Assembly (NCBI RefSeq): GCF_025463795.1
Contig: NZ_JAODBE010000058.1
Coordinates: forward strand, 1 to 38,034
Reading direction: 5' to 3'
Length of the DNA: 38,034 nucleotides
Source of the DNA: Amnibacterium sp.
Lineage (GTDB): Bacteria; Actinomycetota; Actinomycetes; Actinomycetales; Microbacteriaceae
Position numbers and translations under genes: made by a program. The notes below the pieces were generated by a model. The model had not been told where the DNA came from, did not search any database, and was given only the letters and a program-made list of their open reading frames with translations. Of the stretch, positions 1 to 8,101 are shown one piece after another; position 1 is the first letter of the stretch; every line of letters begins with the position of its first letter.

Positions 1-2
1 CG

Positions 3-242
3 GGGGTCGCCGAGGCGATCCGGGCGCGCGCCGGTACGCCGACGGCCGCGCTCGGCCGCGGGCTGGCCGGCATCGCGGACGGCACCGTCGTCGTCAACCT
101 GCCCGGCTCGCCCGGGGGCGTCGACGACGCGCTCGCCGTGCTCGCCGACCTGCTCCCCCACCTGCTGCAGCAGGTGCGCGGCCACGCGGATCACGAGCAC
201 GGCGCCCACCAGTCCACGACGCACCGCGAGGAGGACCGGTGA
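3..242 (+). CDS. Molybdenum cofactor biosynthesis protein, MogA/MoaB family (C-terminal part)
   Basis: Only the last 79 codons are present; the 5' end lies before the window. The readable part contains NLPGSPGGVDDALAVL, the conserved C-terminal loop and helix of the MogA/MoaB fold, which adenylylates molybdopterin before molybdate insertion. A His-rich tail (GHADHEHGAH) precedes the TGA. The stop overlaps the GTG start of moaE in a GTGA arrangement, so the two are translationally coupled. MogA and MoaB cannot be told apart from this fragment, and a fusion with an upstream MoaC-type domain cannot be excluded. Confidence 0.85.
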   Translation, partial: GVAEAIRARAGTPTAALGRGLAGIADGTVVVNLPGSPGGVDDALAVLADLLPHLLQQVRGHADHEHGAHQSTTHREEDR

Positions 243-658
243 GCGGGCGGGTGGCGGTCGCCGTCGTCACGGATGCGGTGCTCGACGCCGCCGCCGTCGA
301 GGCGGCCGTGCTGAGCGACCGGGACGGCGCGCTCGTGACGTTCCGCGGGATCATCCGCGACCACGACGGCGGACGGGACGTCGCGGGCCTGGACTACTCG
401 GCGCATCCCGACGCCGAGCGGTTCCTCGCTGACGTCTGCATCCGCATCGCGGAGCGCACCGGCCTCGCCGTCGCGGCGGCGCACCGGATCGGCGCGCTCA
501 CGATCGGCGACGTCGCGCTCGTCGCCGCCGTCGCAGCCCCGCACCGCGCGGAGGCCTTCCAGGCGTGCGGCGACCTGGTCGACGCGATCAAGGCGGAGGT
601 GCCGATCTGGAAGCGCCAGCACTTCCCCGAGGGCACCTCGGAGTGGGTCGGGCTCTAG
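239..658 (+). CDS. moaE: Molybdopterin synthase catalytic subunit MoaE
   Basis: The 139-residue protein is the large subunit of molybdopterin synthase, which moves sulfur from thiocarboxylated MoaD onto precursor Z (cPMP). Visible signatures are the FRGIIRDHDGG loop (about 35-45), AHRIGALTIGD (81-91), the PHRAEAF helix (101-107) and KAEVPIWKRQ (118-127). Its two lysines, K118 and K125, correspond to the catalytic pair of E. coli MoaE (K119/K126). The GTG start overlaps the mogA/moaB stop. The TAG stop shares the palindrome CTAG with the stop of the convergent methyltransferase gene. The partner moaD lies 750 bp away on the other strand. Confidence 0.93.
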   Translation: MSGRVAVAVVTDAVLDAAAVEAAVLSDRDGALVTFRGIIRDHDGGRDVAGLDYSAHPDAERFLADVCIRIAERTGLAVAAAHRIGALTIGDVALVAAVAAPHRAEAFQACGDLVDAIKAEVPIWKRQHFPEGTSEWVGL

Positions 659-1404
659 CGCCGCGCCTCGATCAGGTGGCGCGACGAATGCGCCACGAAC
701 GGCCCGTTCCGGCGCAGCAGCTCGTCGAGCTCGCGGAGCCGGTCGCGGTACCGGTCCACAGTGAAGTCCGGCACCCACCAGACGCATCTGCGGAGGATCC
801 AGACGACGGCGCCGATGTCGAAGAGCTCCATGCGGCAGCGCGCCGTGCGCACCTCGGTGACGGTCAGTCCGGCGCCCTCCGCCTCGGCGACCTCACGCTG
901 CGGATCCCTGCCGTTCCGCTGCTCGGGCAGCGGGCCGAGGAAGAACTCGATGAGCTCGAACGCGGAGGCGGGCCCCACGTGCTGGGCGAAGTAGGTACCG
1001 CCGGGCTGCAGCACCCGCGCGATCTCCGGCCAGTCGGGCCGCACCGGATGGCGTGACGTCACGAGCTCGAAGGAACGGTCCGCGAAGGGCAGCGGGGCGC
1101 CTTGCGGGGTCTCGACCACCTCGACACCGCGCGGGCCGAGCGTCGCGCGCGCCTGCGCCGCGTTCGGCGGCCACCCCTCGGAGACGACCATCCGCTTCGG
1201 CAGCACCGCCGCGGATGCGACGACCTCGCCGCCGCCGGTGTCGAGGTCCAGCGCCGATGCCGCGTGCGCGAGCCGCTCGGCGAGCAGGTGCGCGTAGCCC
1301 CACGGCGGTCGCTCCTCCGTCGCCCGGCCCTCGAGCCACCCGAAGTCCCAGCCCGTCATGTCGGCCGTCCCGGCCTCGGCGACGAGATCGTGGAAGGTGC
1401 GCAC
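655..1404 (-). CDS. Class I SAM-dependent methyltransferase
   Basis: The protein has 249 residues from a GTG start. It has a Rossmann methyltransferase layout: a glycine-rich motif I (LDLDTGGGE, 52-60), an acidic post-I region, APLPFADRSFELVTSRHP (103-120) as the motif II/III region and IARVLQPGGTYFAQHVG (128-144), the classic RVLKPGG segment. The substrate is unknown. It starts 5 bp after the moaD stop, so it is the last gene of the moaA-moaD transcript, but nothing in the sequence links it chemically to Moco synthesis. Its stop overlaps the moaE stop from the opposite strand. Confidence 0.8.
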   Translation of the reverse strand: MRTFHDLVAEAGTADMTGWDFGWLEGRATEERPPWGYAHLLAERLAHAASALDLDTGGGEVVASAAVLPKRMVVSEGWPPNAAQARATLGPRGVEVVETPQGAPLPFADRSFELVTSRHPVRPDWPEIARVLQPGGTYFAQHVGPASAFELIEFFLGPLPEQRNGRDPQREVAEAEGAGLTVTEVRTARCRMELFDIGAVVWILRRCVWWVPDFTVDRYRDRLRELDELLRRNGPFVAHSSRHLIEARR

Positions 1405-1409
1405 CGCGA

Positions 1410-1661
1410 CTATCCGCCCGCGAACGGCGGCAGCACGTCGACCGATCGCCGGACGGGCCGCTGCGGATCCCGCGTCACGACCCCGTCGACGAGCAGCGAT
1501 CCGACGTCGAGCACCCGCCGCATCGGGGCGCCGTAGCGCTCGGCGAGCAGCGCCCGCAGCGCGCCCGCGGTCGGCTCGACCTCGAGCACCTCCTCCTGGC
1601 GTCCCGCCGCCTCGGCCGCCGCCGCGAAGTACCGCACGGTGACCGCGACCGGCTCAGCCAC
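1410..1661 (-). CDS. moaD: Molybdopterin synthase small (sulfur carrier) subunit MoaD
   Basis: An 83-residue ubiquitin-fold protein beginning [19 protein letters not shown] after the GTG, typical of MoaD (V.V.YFA..AE..G). It ends in Gly-Gly (LPPFAGG), the tail that is adenylylated and thiocarboxylated before docking into MoaE. I chose the GTG at 1659-1661 because it gives the normal family length and overlaps the moaA stop by 8 bases, implying coupled translation. The frame stays open further upstream, but that would run inside moaA. Confidence 0.9.
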   Translation of the reverse strand: MAEPVAVTVRYFAAAAEAAGRQEEVLEVEPTAGALRALLAERYGAPMRRVLDVGSLLVDGVVTRDPQRPVRRSVDVLPPFAGG

Positions 1662-2727
1662 CGATGGCCCCCATGCTCCGGATCGGACGGAGGAAACCCG
1701 CCTCGTCCATGCCGTGCCCGGCCTGCTTGCCCCACATCGCCGTACGCCACGCATCCGCGATGGCCGCGTCGTCGGCACCGCCGCGCAGCAGGGGCGCGAG
1801 CGCCGTCTCGTCGTCGCTGAAGAGGCAGGACCGCACGGAACCCTCGGCGGTGAGGCGGGTGCGGTCGCACTCGACGCAGAACGACCGGGTGACGGACGCG
1901 ATGAGCCCGACGGTCGCCGTCGCCGGTGCCGTCGTGCCGCGCGTCCGCACCCGCCATTCCTCGGCCGGGGCGTGCGGGTCGTCGCGCCCCACCGGCAGAA
2001 GCTCGAAGCGGCGGCCGAGCACGGCGAGCAGCTCGGCGGCGTCCACGAGCGTCTCGCGGCTCCAGACGCCGTCCGCGTCGAGCGGCATCTGCTCGATGAA
2101 CCGCAGCTGCACCCCGGCGTCGAGCGCCCAGGCGAGCAGGTCGGGCGCATCGTCGAGGGTCTCGCGCATCAGCACGGCGTTGACCTTGAGGGGGGTGAGG
2201 CCGGCGGCGCGCGCCGCCTCGATGCCCGCGAGGACCGCCGGCAGGCGGTCGCGCCGCGTGAGGCGGGCGAAGTGCTCGCGGTCCACGGTGTCGAGGGAGA
2301 TGTTCACGCGGCCGAGGCCGGCGGCGAGCAGGGCGGGCAGGCGCTTGTCGAGGCCGACGCCGTTCGTGGTGAGCGCCATCGGCAGCCCTGGGGCGGCGTC
2401 CCGCGTCGCGGCGAGGATCTCGGCCAGGTCGGCACGGAGCAGCGGCTCCCCGCCGGTGAACCGCACCTCCCTCACGCCGAGGTCGCGCGCGGCGATGCCG
2501 ACGAGCCGGCCGATCTCCGCGGGCGTGAGCAGCAGCGTCCGCGGGATCGCGGGGAGGCCCTCCTCCGGCATGCAGTAGGTGCAGCGGAGGGAGCACTTCT
2601 CGGTGACGGAGACGCGCAGGTCGGTGGCGACGCGGCCGAAGCGGTCGAGCAGGTGCGGGTCGGTGGGACGGCCGGACGTGTCCGGGCGCGGTGCCCGGCG
2701 GGGCACACCGATGTTCACCGCGGTCAT
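1654..2727 (-). CDS. moaA: GTP 3',8-cyclase MoaA (radical SAM)
   Basis: A 357-residue protein catalysing the first step of molybdenum cofactor synthesis, the radical rearrangement of GTP that leads to cPMP together with MoaC. The N-terminal radical-SAM CxxxCxxC motif is KCSLRCTYC (C45, C49, C52). FTGGEPLLR follows as the SAM-binding GGE motif. A C-terminal second cluster site is visible as [10 protein letters not shown] plus a cysteine 13 residues later. The protein ends in Gly-Gly, required for activity in characterised MoaA proteins. The frame is open upstream, but I start at the ATG at 2725-2727 ([11 protein letters not shown]), which gives the family length. First gene of the moaA-moaD-methyltransferase operon; moaC is not in the window. 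Confidence 0.93.
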   Translation of the reverse strand: MTAVNIGVPRRAPRPDTSGRPTDPHLLDRFGRVATDLRVSVTEKCSLRCTYCMPEEGLPAIPRTLLLTPAEIGRLVGIAARDLGVREVRFTGGEPLLRADLAEILAATRDAAPGLPMALTTNGVGLDKRLPALLAAGLGRVNISLDTVDREHFARLTRRDRLPAVLAGIEAARAAGLTPLKVNAVLMRETLDDAPDLLAWALDAGVQLRFIEQMPLDADGVWSRETLVDAAELLAVLGRRFELLPVGRDDPHAPAEEWRVRTRGTTAPATATVGLIASVTRSFCVECDRTRLTAEGSVRSCLFSDDETALAPLLRGGADDAAIADAWRTAMWGKQAGHGMDEAGFLRPIRSMGAIGG

Positions 2728-2861
2728 CGCCCCAGCCTGACACAGCGGCCGGAAGGCGCGGTGCGAACCCCTCCCCCGTGATCGGGAGACCGAGTCGATC
2801 GACGGAGGCCGCCGCGCCGCCGTCCGTGCCACGATGGACGCAACGGATCTAGGAGGCCCGC

Positions 2862-3455
2862 ATGGCCGTCTTCTCACCCGGCTTCCGCGGCAGGCGTCGC
2901 AGCACCAACCCGGCGCTCCCGCCCGGTCAGTACGAGGAGCACGGGTTCCCCGTCCTCTCCGCCGGCATCACCCCGCGGATCCGCGAGGACGACTGGCGCT
3001 TCAGTCTCACCACGACGAGCGGCGAGTCCCGCGAGTGGTCGTGGGCCGACATGATGGCGCTCGGTCCCGAGACGATCAGCACCGACATCCACTGCGTGAC
3101 GAGCTGGTCGAAGTTCGGCACCTCGTGGCGCGGCGTCTCCGTCGACAAGTTCCTCGACTCGGTCGGCGCCGACGCGCCGTACGTGATGGCCGGCTGCTAC
3201 GGCGGCTACTCCACCAACCTGCCGATGGAGGACCTCCGCGGCGGCAAGGCGTGGGTCGCGTTCGAGTTCGACGGCGAGCCGCTCCGGCCGGAGCACGGCG
3301 GCCCCGCTCGCCTGCTCGTGCCGCACCTCTACTTCTGGAAGAGCGCGAAGTGGGTGAACTCCCTCACGCTGATGGAGCACGACCGCGCCGGCTTCTGGGA
3401 GAGCCTCGGGTACCACATGCACGGGGACCCCTGGCTGGAGGAGCGCTATCGCTGA
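2862..3455 (+). CDS. Sulfite oxidase-like (SUOX-fold) molybdopterin-dependent oxidoreductase
   Basis: A 197-residue protein with a near-perfect ribosome binding site (AGGAGG at 2851-2856, five bases before ATG). It corresponds to the molybdopterin-binding core of the sulfite oxidase/MsrP family. IHCVTSWSK contains Cys78, the expected Mo thiolate ligand, followed by W.GV...FLD, and [12 protein letters not shown] near residues 154-165 matches the family's C-terminal core. There is no signal peptide or Tat motif and no dimerisation domain, so it is a short cytoplasmic form. The downstream oxidoreductase reads almost without a gap, suggesting a two-component enzyme in which the flavoprotein exchanges electrons with the Mo centre. 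The physiological substrate is unknown. Confidence 0.85.
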   Translation: MAVFSPGFRGRRRSTNPALPPGQYEEHGFPVLSAGITPRIREDDWRFSLTTTSGESREWSWADMMALGPETISTDIHCVTSWSKFGTSWRGVSVDKFLDSVGADAPYVMAGCYGGYSTNLPMEDLRGGKAWVAFEFDGEPLRPEHGGPARLLVPHLYFWKSAKWVNSLTLMEHDRAGFWESLGYHMHGDPWLEERYR

Positions 3456-3480
3456 CCCGAACCGCTGGGTCGCGGCGCAG

Positions 3481-4170
3481 GTGGCCGCGATCCGCCCCGA
3501 GACGCCGACCGCACGCACCCTCGTGCTGGACGCCCCGGAGCTCGGATCGACGGTCGCCGGGCAGCACATCGACATCCGGCTGACCGCGGAGGACGGCTAC
3601 ACGGCGCAGCGCTCCTACTCGCTCGCGTCCGCGACCGGAGCACGGCCCGTCGAGGTGACGGTGGAGCGGTTCGAGGACGGCGAGGTGTCCCCGTACCTCG
3701 TCGAGGACGTGGGGATCGGTGATCCGCTCGAGATCCGGGGGCCGATCGGCGGCTGGTTCGTCTGGCGGCGCGAGCAGGAGGAGCCCGTGCAGCTGGTCGC
3801 CGGCGGCTCGGGCATCGTGCCGCTCATGGGGATGATCCGCACCCACGCGGCAGTAGGAAGCACGGCGCCGTTCCGGCTGCTGTACGGGGTGCAGGACCCG
3901 GATCGGCGCTACTACCGGGACGAGCTCGTCCGGCTCGTCGGTCCCGGACTCCGGGTGGACGTCCGCTACTCCCGCCGCGCCCCCGACGGCCTCCCCGTCG
4001 GCCGCATCGGGGCCGCCGAGCTCGCGACGCTGGCCCTGTCCCCGGAGCAGCAGCCGACGATCTACGTCTGCGGTCCGACGGGATTCGTCGAGGCGATCGC
4101 CGACGGCCTGCTGCGCCTCGGGCACGCGCCCGAGCGGATCCGCACGGAGCGGTTCGGCCCCACGGGCTGA
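3481..4170 (+). CDS. FAD/NAD(P)-binding ferredoxin reductase-type oxidoreductase
   Basis: The protein has 229 residues from the only standard start codon I can find (GTG 3481). FAD-domain signature RSYSLAS (44-50) and GPIGGWFVW (86-94); nucleotide-binding AGGSGIVPLMGM (106-117); YVCGPTGFVEA (194-204). This is the FNR/phenol-hydroxylase reductase fold, without a 2Fe-2S ferredoxin domain. It follows the SUOX-like gene directly, so it probably passes electrons between NAD(P)H and the molybdoenzyme. Oddity: the frame is open upstream through the end of the molybdoenzyme gene, and the residues before GTG ([10 protein letters not shown]) look like the family's first strand. The true N-terminus may lie upstream with a non-standard start. 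Confidence 0.85.
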   Translation: MAAIRPETPTARTLVLDAPELGSTVAGQHIDIRLTAEDGYTAQRSYSLASATGARPVEVTVERFEDGEVSPYLVEDVGIGDPLEIRGPIGGWFVWRREQEEPVQLVAGGSGIVPLMGMIRTHAAVGSTAPFRLLYGVQDPDRRYYRDELVRLVGPGLRVDVRYSRRAPDGLPVGRIGAAELATLALSPEQQPTIYVCGPTGFVEAIADGLLRLGHAPERIRTERFGPTG

Positions 4171-4246
4171 CCGCCGACGCGCCGAGCGCACGCGGAAGGC
4201 CTGATCTCCCCGCCTTCTGGGGGCGGCCGTCCGACCGCGCCACGCC

Positions 4247-4252
4247 TAGGGT
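4247..4252 (+). promoter_or_regulatory. Candidate -10 box for the secreted EEP gene
   Basis: TAGGGT matches the actinobacterial TANNNT -10 pattern and lies about 36 bases before the ATG, leaving a leader of roughly 30 nt with a G-rich ribosome binding site (GGGGGGAA). No convincing -35 hexamer is visible. Confidence 0.35.
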
Positions 4253-4287
4253 GGATGTCAGCCGCATCCGCTCTGGGGGGAATCCGC

Positions 4288-6045
4288 ATGCGCTTGACGT
4301 CCTTGCTCCGTGCCCGCTCGGCGCGCGCCGCTGTGTTCGGCGCTGCGCTGCTCACCGCCGGCGCGCTCCTCGCCCCCGTGCCCGCGCAGGCGACGACCGC
4401 TGGGATGCCGATCCGGGTCATGGGCGGCGACCGCCAGGTCACCGCCGCGTGGGGCACGGTCGCAGGCGCGAGCGGCTACACCGTGCACTGGGGCGCCGGG
4501 ACGTCGACCGCCAAGGTGCTGCACACGACGGCCACGACGATCCGCATCAGCGGCGTCGCGAACCGGACCTCCTACTCCGTGCGCGTCACGGCGGACGGCG
4601 TCGGCGCGGCCTCGAACCGCGTCACCGCGACGCCGTCCGAGTACGCCCCCACCTCGCTCACCTCGGTGAAGGCGGTTCCCGCCGGCCCGAACCAGATCAA
4701 GGTCTCCTGGACCGGCGGCGGCCGCGCGCGTTCGATCGCCGTCTACGTCGGCTCCGACAGTCAGACCAAGACCCACCACTACGCCACCGCCTGGCATCCC
4801 GCCGCGCTCTCGAGCTGGATCGTCACCCTGCCCGCGAACCTGCGGGGCGTACTCGGCGCGGGTACCGGCAACCCGGTCTTCGTCCGGGTCGTCCAGACGA
4901 ACTCGACGGCGTCGACGCCTCGGATGGAGTGGAACTTCGACGGCACGACGAAGTTCCGCCTCTCCGACGTCGGTCCCTGGACCTTGGCGGGCGCCGGGAA
5001 CCCCGGCAGGGACACCTCTCCCGTCACCGTCGCCTCGTGGAACGCCCAGAGCATCTCGGCGAGCGCGGGCTTCTCGAGGGCGAACCAGTGGACGGCGCGG
5101 CTGCCCAAAGTCGTTGCGAACGTCGAGAACCTGAAGCCCGACGTGATCGGCTTCCAGGAGCTCGGCACCTCGCGGGTGGACCCGGCGTGCCGCAACAGCC
5201 CGAGCCACATGTCGGCCGGCCTCTACGACTGCACCGAGCAGTACCAGACGGTCCAGTCGAAGCTCGCCTCCGCAGCCACGCCCTACACGAACGTGCGCCC
5301 CGACGCCAACGCCTACGTGTACCAGCAGGCCGCCGCGGGCAACCCGACCAACTACGTCGACTCCTCGATCTTCTTCCGCCCGGACAAGGTCGACCTGCTC
5401 GACTCCGGCTTCATCTCGCCACGAGCGATCGTGGGCTCCCAATGGCCCGCGTCCTACACCGATGAAGCCGGCGTCTGGGCCGAGTTCCAGACCAAGGACG
5501 CGAGCGCGCGGCGCTTCCTCGTGTCGTCGATCCACATGCCGGCGGGCGGGACGAAGGAGGACCCGGACGTCTCGACCGTGCGCCGCAACGAGGGCGCGAA
5601 GCTCGCCGCCTGGCTCGACACGCTGGCGGCCTCCCTCGGCAGCGACGCCGGTGTGGGTCCGCTGCCGATCATCGCCACCGGCGACTTCAACGGCAACGAG
5701 GTCACGGACTCGGACGCGGCGGGGCTGCAGATGCTCGCCGACGGCTACACCGACGCCGCCGCGACCCTCGACCGCGGCGACATCCGCTGGGCGACCGACA
5801 ACCTCACGAACGGCCCCGACGCGGTCGACGACGGTTACCCGAAGACCGCCGTGCCGCACCTCCACATCGCCAGCCGCATCGACTACGTGATGCTCAAGGG
5901 CGGCATCACGACCTCGCGGTACCGCAACGAGGTGCGCTACACGACGCAGTCGAACGGCACCCGCCTCTTCGACTCCCGCTACCAGGGGTCGGATCACGAC
6001 ATGCAGCTCGCCTGGCTCGGGATCCCCGACGCCGCGCAGAGCTGA
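4288..6045 (+). CDS. Secreted endonuclease/exonuclease/phosphatase-family protein with fibronectin III domain
   Basis: A 585-residue protein. Residues 1-35 form a classic signal peptide (R-rich start, hydrophobic core AAVFGAALLTAGALLA, cleavage after AQA). About 40-117 is a fibronectin type III domain (VTAAWGTVAGASGYTVHWG...NRTSYSVRV). About 120-235 looks like a second beta-sandwich. Residues 245-580 form an EEP (DNase I-like) domain: SWNAQS, IGFQELG (E291), SSIHMPAG (H416), GDFNGN (D466, N468), RIDYVM and GSDHDMQL (D569, H570), the full set of metal and catalytic residues. Two cysteines (C301, C315) could form a disulfide outside the cell. I chose ATG 4288 because it gives a clean signal peptide and a G-rich RBS; an ATG at 4255 would sit at the predicted transcription start. 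Extracellular DNA, nucleotides or phospholipids are all possible substrates. Confidence 0.88.
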   Translation: MRLTSLLRARSARAAVFGAALLTAGALLAPVPAQATTAGMPIRVMGGDRQVTAAWGTVAGASGYTVHWGAGTSTAKVLHTTATTIRISGVANRTSYSVRVTADGVGAASNRVTATPSEYAPTSLTSVKAVPAGPNQIKVSWTGGGRARSIAVYVGSDSQTKTHHYATAWHPAALSSWIVTLPANLRGVLGAGTGNPVFVRVVQTNSTASTPRMEWNFDGTTKFRLSDVGPWTLAGAGNPGRDTSPVTVASWNAQSISASAGFSRANQWTARLPKVVANVENLKPDVIGFQELGTSRVDPACRNSPSHMSAGLYDCTEQYQTVQSKLASAATPYTNVRPDANAYVYQQAAAGNPTNYVDSSIFFRPDKVDLLDSGFISPRAIVGSQWPASYTDEAGVWAEFQTKDASARRFLVSSIHMPAGGTKEDPDVSTVRRNEGAKLAAWLDTLAASLGSDAGVGPLPIIATGDFNGNEVTDSDAAGLQMLADGYTDAAATLDRGDIRWATDNLTNGPDAVDDGYPKTAVPHLHIASRIDYVMLKGGITTSRYRNEVRYTTQSNGTRLFDSRYQGSDHDMQLAWLGIPDAAQS

Positions 6046-6071
6046 CCCCGGCTCCCGCCGGTCCACTCGGT

Positions 6072-6102
6072 GCCGGGATCCGAAGCCCCCTCGGGTCCCG
6101 GC
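6072..6102. terminator. Bidirectional hairpin terminator between convergent genes
   Basis: A 12-bp stem (GCCGGGATCCGA paired with TCGGGTCCCGGC, one mismatch) with a 7-nt loop lies between the EEP gene stop (6045) and the acs stop (6113). No T-tract follows, as is usual in high-GC actinobacteria. Confidence 0.6.
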
Positions 6103-6112
6103 GCCGACCCGA

Positions 6113-8080
6113 TCAGTCCTCCTGCGGCGCGGTCGCCATCCCCTCCCGGATGGTCTCCATCACCGTCGTGTCCGCGAGCGTCGTCACGTCGCCGACCGGC
6201 CGGTTCTCGGCGACGTCCCGCAGCAGGCGGCGCATGATCTTGCCCGACCGCGTCTTCGGCAGCTCGGCGACGACCATGATCTGCCGCGGGCGGGCGATCT
6301 TGCCGATCTGATCGGCGACCCACTCGCGCAGCTCCTTGGCGACGCCCGGCCCGCCGTCGCCGGCCTCGCCGCGCAGGATGACGAACGCCACGACCGCCTG
6401 GCCGGTCGTCTCATCGGTGGCCCCGACGACGGCCGCCTCGGCGACCTTCGGGTTCGCGACGAGGGCCGACTCGATCTCGGTGGTCGACAGCCGGTGACCC
6501 GCGATGTTCATGACGTCGTCCACCCGGCCGAGCAGCCACAGGTCGCCGTCGGAGTCCTTCTTCGCCCCGTCACCGGCGAAGTACTTGCCGGGGAATCGTG
6601 ACCAGTAGGTGTCCCTGTAGCGCTCGTCGTCGCCCCAGATGGTCCTGAGCATGGACGGCCAGGGCTCGGTGAGCACCAGGTAGCCGCCTGACCCGTTCGG
6701 CACCGGGTTCCCTGCGTCGTCGACGACGTCGGCGGAGACGCCCGGCAGGGGCGTCATCGCGGCGCCCGGCTTGCCGGCGGTCACGCCCGGCAGGGGGCTG
6801 ATCATGACCGACCCCGTCTCGGTCTGCCACCAGGTGTCGACGACCGGGATGCGGTCGCCGCCGATCGTGCGGCGGTACCAGACGTACGCCTCAGGGTTGA
6901 TCGGCTCCCCGACGCTGCCGATCAGCTTCAGGCTCGACAGGTCGTGCTGCGCCGGGATGTCGGCGCCCCACTTCATGAAGGTGCGGATCGCCGTGGGCGC
7001 GCAGTACAGGGTCGTGACCTGGTACTTCTCGATGATCGACCACCACCGGCCCTTGTCGGGGAAGTCGGGGGTGCCCTCGTAGAGCACGCTCGTCGTCGCG
7101 TTCGACAGCGGTCCGTAGACGATGTAGGAGTGGCCGGTGACCCAGCCGATGTCGGCCGCCGTCCAGTAGACGTCCGTCTCGGGCTTCAGGTCGAAGACCT
7201 CGTACTGGGTCCACGAGCAGCCCGTCAGATAGCCGCCCGAGGTGTGCAGGATGCCCTTCGGCTTGCCCGTCGTGCCCGAGGTGTACATCACGTAGAGCGG
7301 ATGCTCCGCCTCGAACGCCTGCGCCTGATGGGTGCTCGGAGCCTTCGCCACGGTGTCGTGCCACCAGTGGTCCCGGCCCTCGGTCCAGGCGACCTCGTTG
7401 CCGGTGCGCTGCACCACGAGCACCGCGGAGACGTCGGGGCACTGGGCCAGGGCGTCGTCCACCGCCGGCTTCAGGGGCGCGACGGCGCCGCGCCGCCAGC
7501 CGCCGTCCGCGGTGATCACGACGTGGGCGTCGCAGTCGAGAATGCGCGTCGCGAGCGCCTCGGCCGAGAACCCGCCGAACACGACCGTGTGGGGGGCGCC
7601 GAGCCGCGCGCACGCCAGCATCGCCACGACCGTCTCGGGGATCATCGGCATGTAGATCGCGACCCGATCGCCGGCCTGCACGCCGAGATCGGTGAGCGCG
7701 TTGGCGGCGCGGCAGACCTCCTCCGTCAGCTGCCGATACGTGATCGTGCGCGTGTCGCCCGGCTCGCCCTCGAAGAAGAACGCCACCCGGTCACCGAGCC
7801 CCGCCTCCACGTGCCGGTCGAGGCAGTTCACCGCCACGTTCAGCTTCCCGTCCGCGAACCACGTCGCGAACGGTGCGTTCGACCAGTCGAGCACCTGCGT
7901 GAACGGCTCCGCCCACGTGAGCCGCCGGGCCTTGTCCGCCCAGAACGCGAGCCGGTCCGCGTCGGCCTCCGCGTAGGCCTCCGCCGTGACGTTCGCCGCG
8001 GCTGCGAACTCGGACGAGGGCGGGAACCGGCGGTCCTCGTGCGAGAGGTTGTCGAGGGTCGATGAGACGGTGTCGGTCAT
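6113..8080 (-). CDS. acs: Acetyl-CoA synthetase (acetate-CoA ligase)
   Basis: A 655-residue adenylate-forming enzyme converting acetate, ATP and CoA into acetyl-CoA, AMP and PPi, full length for Acs. The P-loop-like A3 motif YTSGTTGKPKGI lies at 266-277. VDTWWQTETGS is the acetate-pocket region with the conserved Trp. The C-terminal PKTRSGKIMRR holds the catalytic Lys at about 614, the site acetylated in Pat-type regulation. RBS GGAAGGA precedes the ATG. It lies 21 bp downstream of the SatP-type acetate transporter gene on the same strand, so the two form an acetate uptake and activation operon. Confidence 0.96.
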   Translation of the reverse strand: MTDTVSSTLDNLSHEDRRFPPSSEFAAAANVTAEAYAEADADRLAFWADKARRLTWAEPFTQVLDWSNAPFATWFADGKLNVAVNCLDRHVEAGLGDRVAFFFEGEPGDTRTITYRQLTEEVCRAANALTDLGVQAGDRVAIYMPMIPETVVAMLACARLGAPHTVVFGGFSAEALATRILDCDAHVVITADGGWRRGAVAPLKPAVDDALAQCPDVSAVLVVQRTGNEVAWTEGRDHWWHDTVAKAPSTHQAQAFEAEHPLYVMYTSGTTGKPKGILHTSGGYLTGCSWTQYEVFDLKPETDVYWTAADIGWVTGHSYIVYGPLSNATTSVLYEGTPDFPDKGRWWSIIEKYQVTTLYCAPTAIRTFMKWGADIPAQHDLSSLKLIGSVGEPINPEAYVWYRRTIGGDRIPVVDTWWQTETGSVMISPLPGVTAGKPGAAMTPLPGVSADVVDDAGNPVPNGSGGYLVLTEPWPSMLRTIWGDDERYRDTYWSRFPGKYFAGDGAKKDSDGDLWLLGRVDDVMNIAGHRLSTTEIESALVANPKVAEAAVVGATDETTGQAVVAFVILRGEAGDGGPGVAKELREWVADQIGKIARPRQIMVVAELPKTRSGKIMRRLLRDVAENRPVGDVTTLADTTVMETIREGMATAPQED

Positions 8081-8101
8081 TCGGCGGTTCCTTCCGGGAG
8101 G

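Noticed and set aside
4255-4290. Earlier ATG for the secreted EEP gene at 4255
   Set aside because: It lies three bases after a good -10 box (TAGGGT), has no ribosome binding site, and would add 11 residues before a textbook signal peptide.
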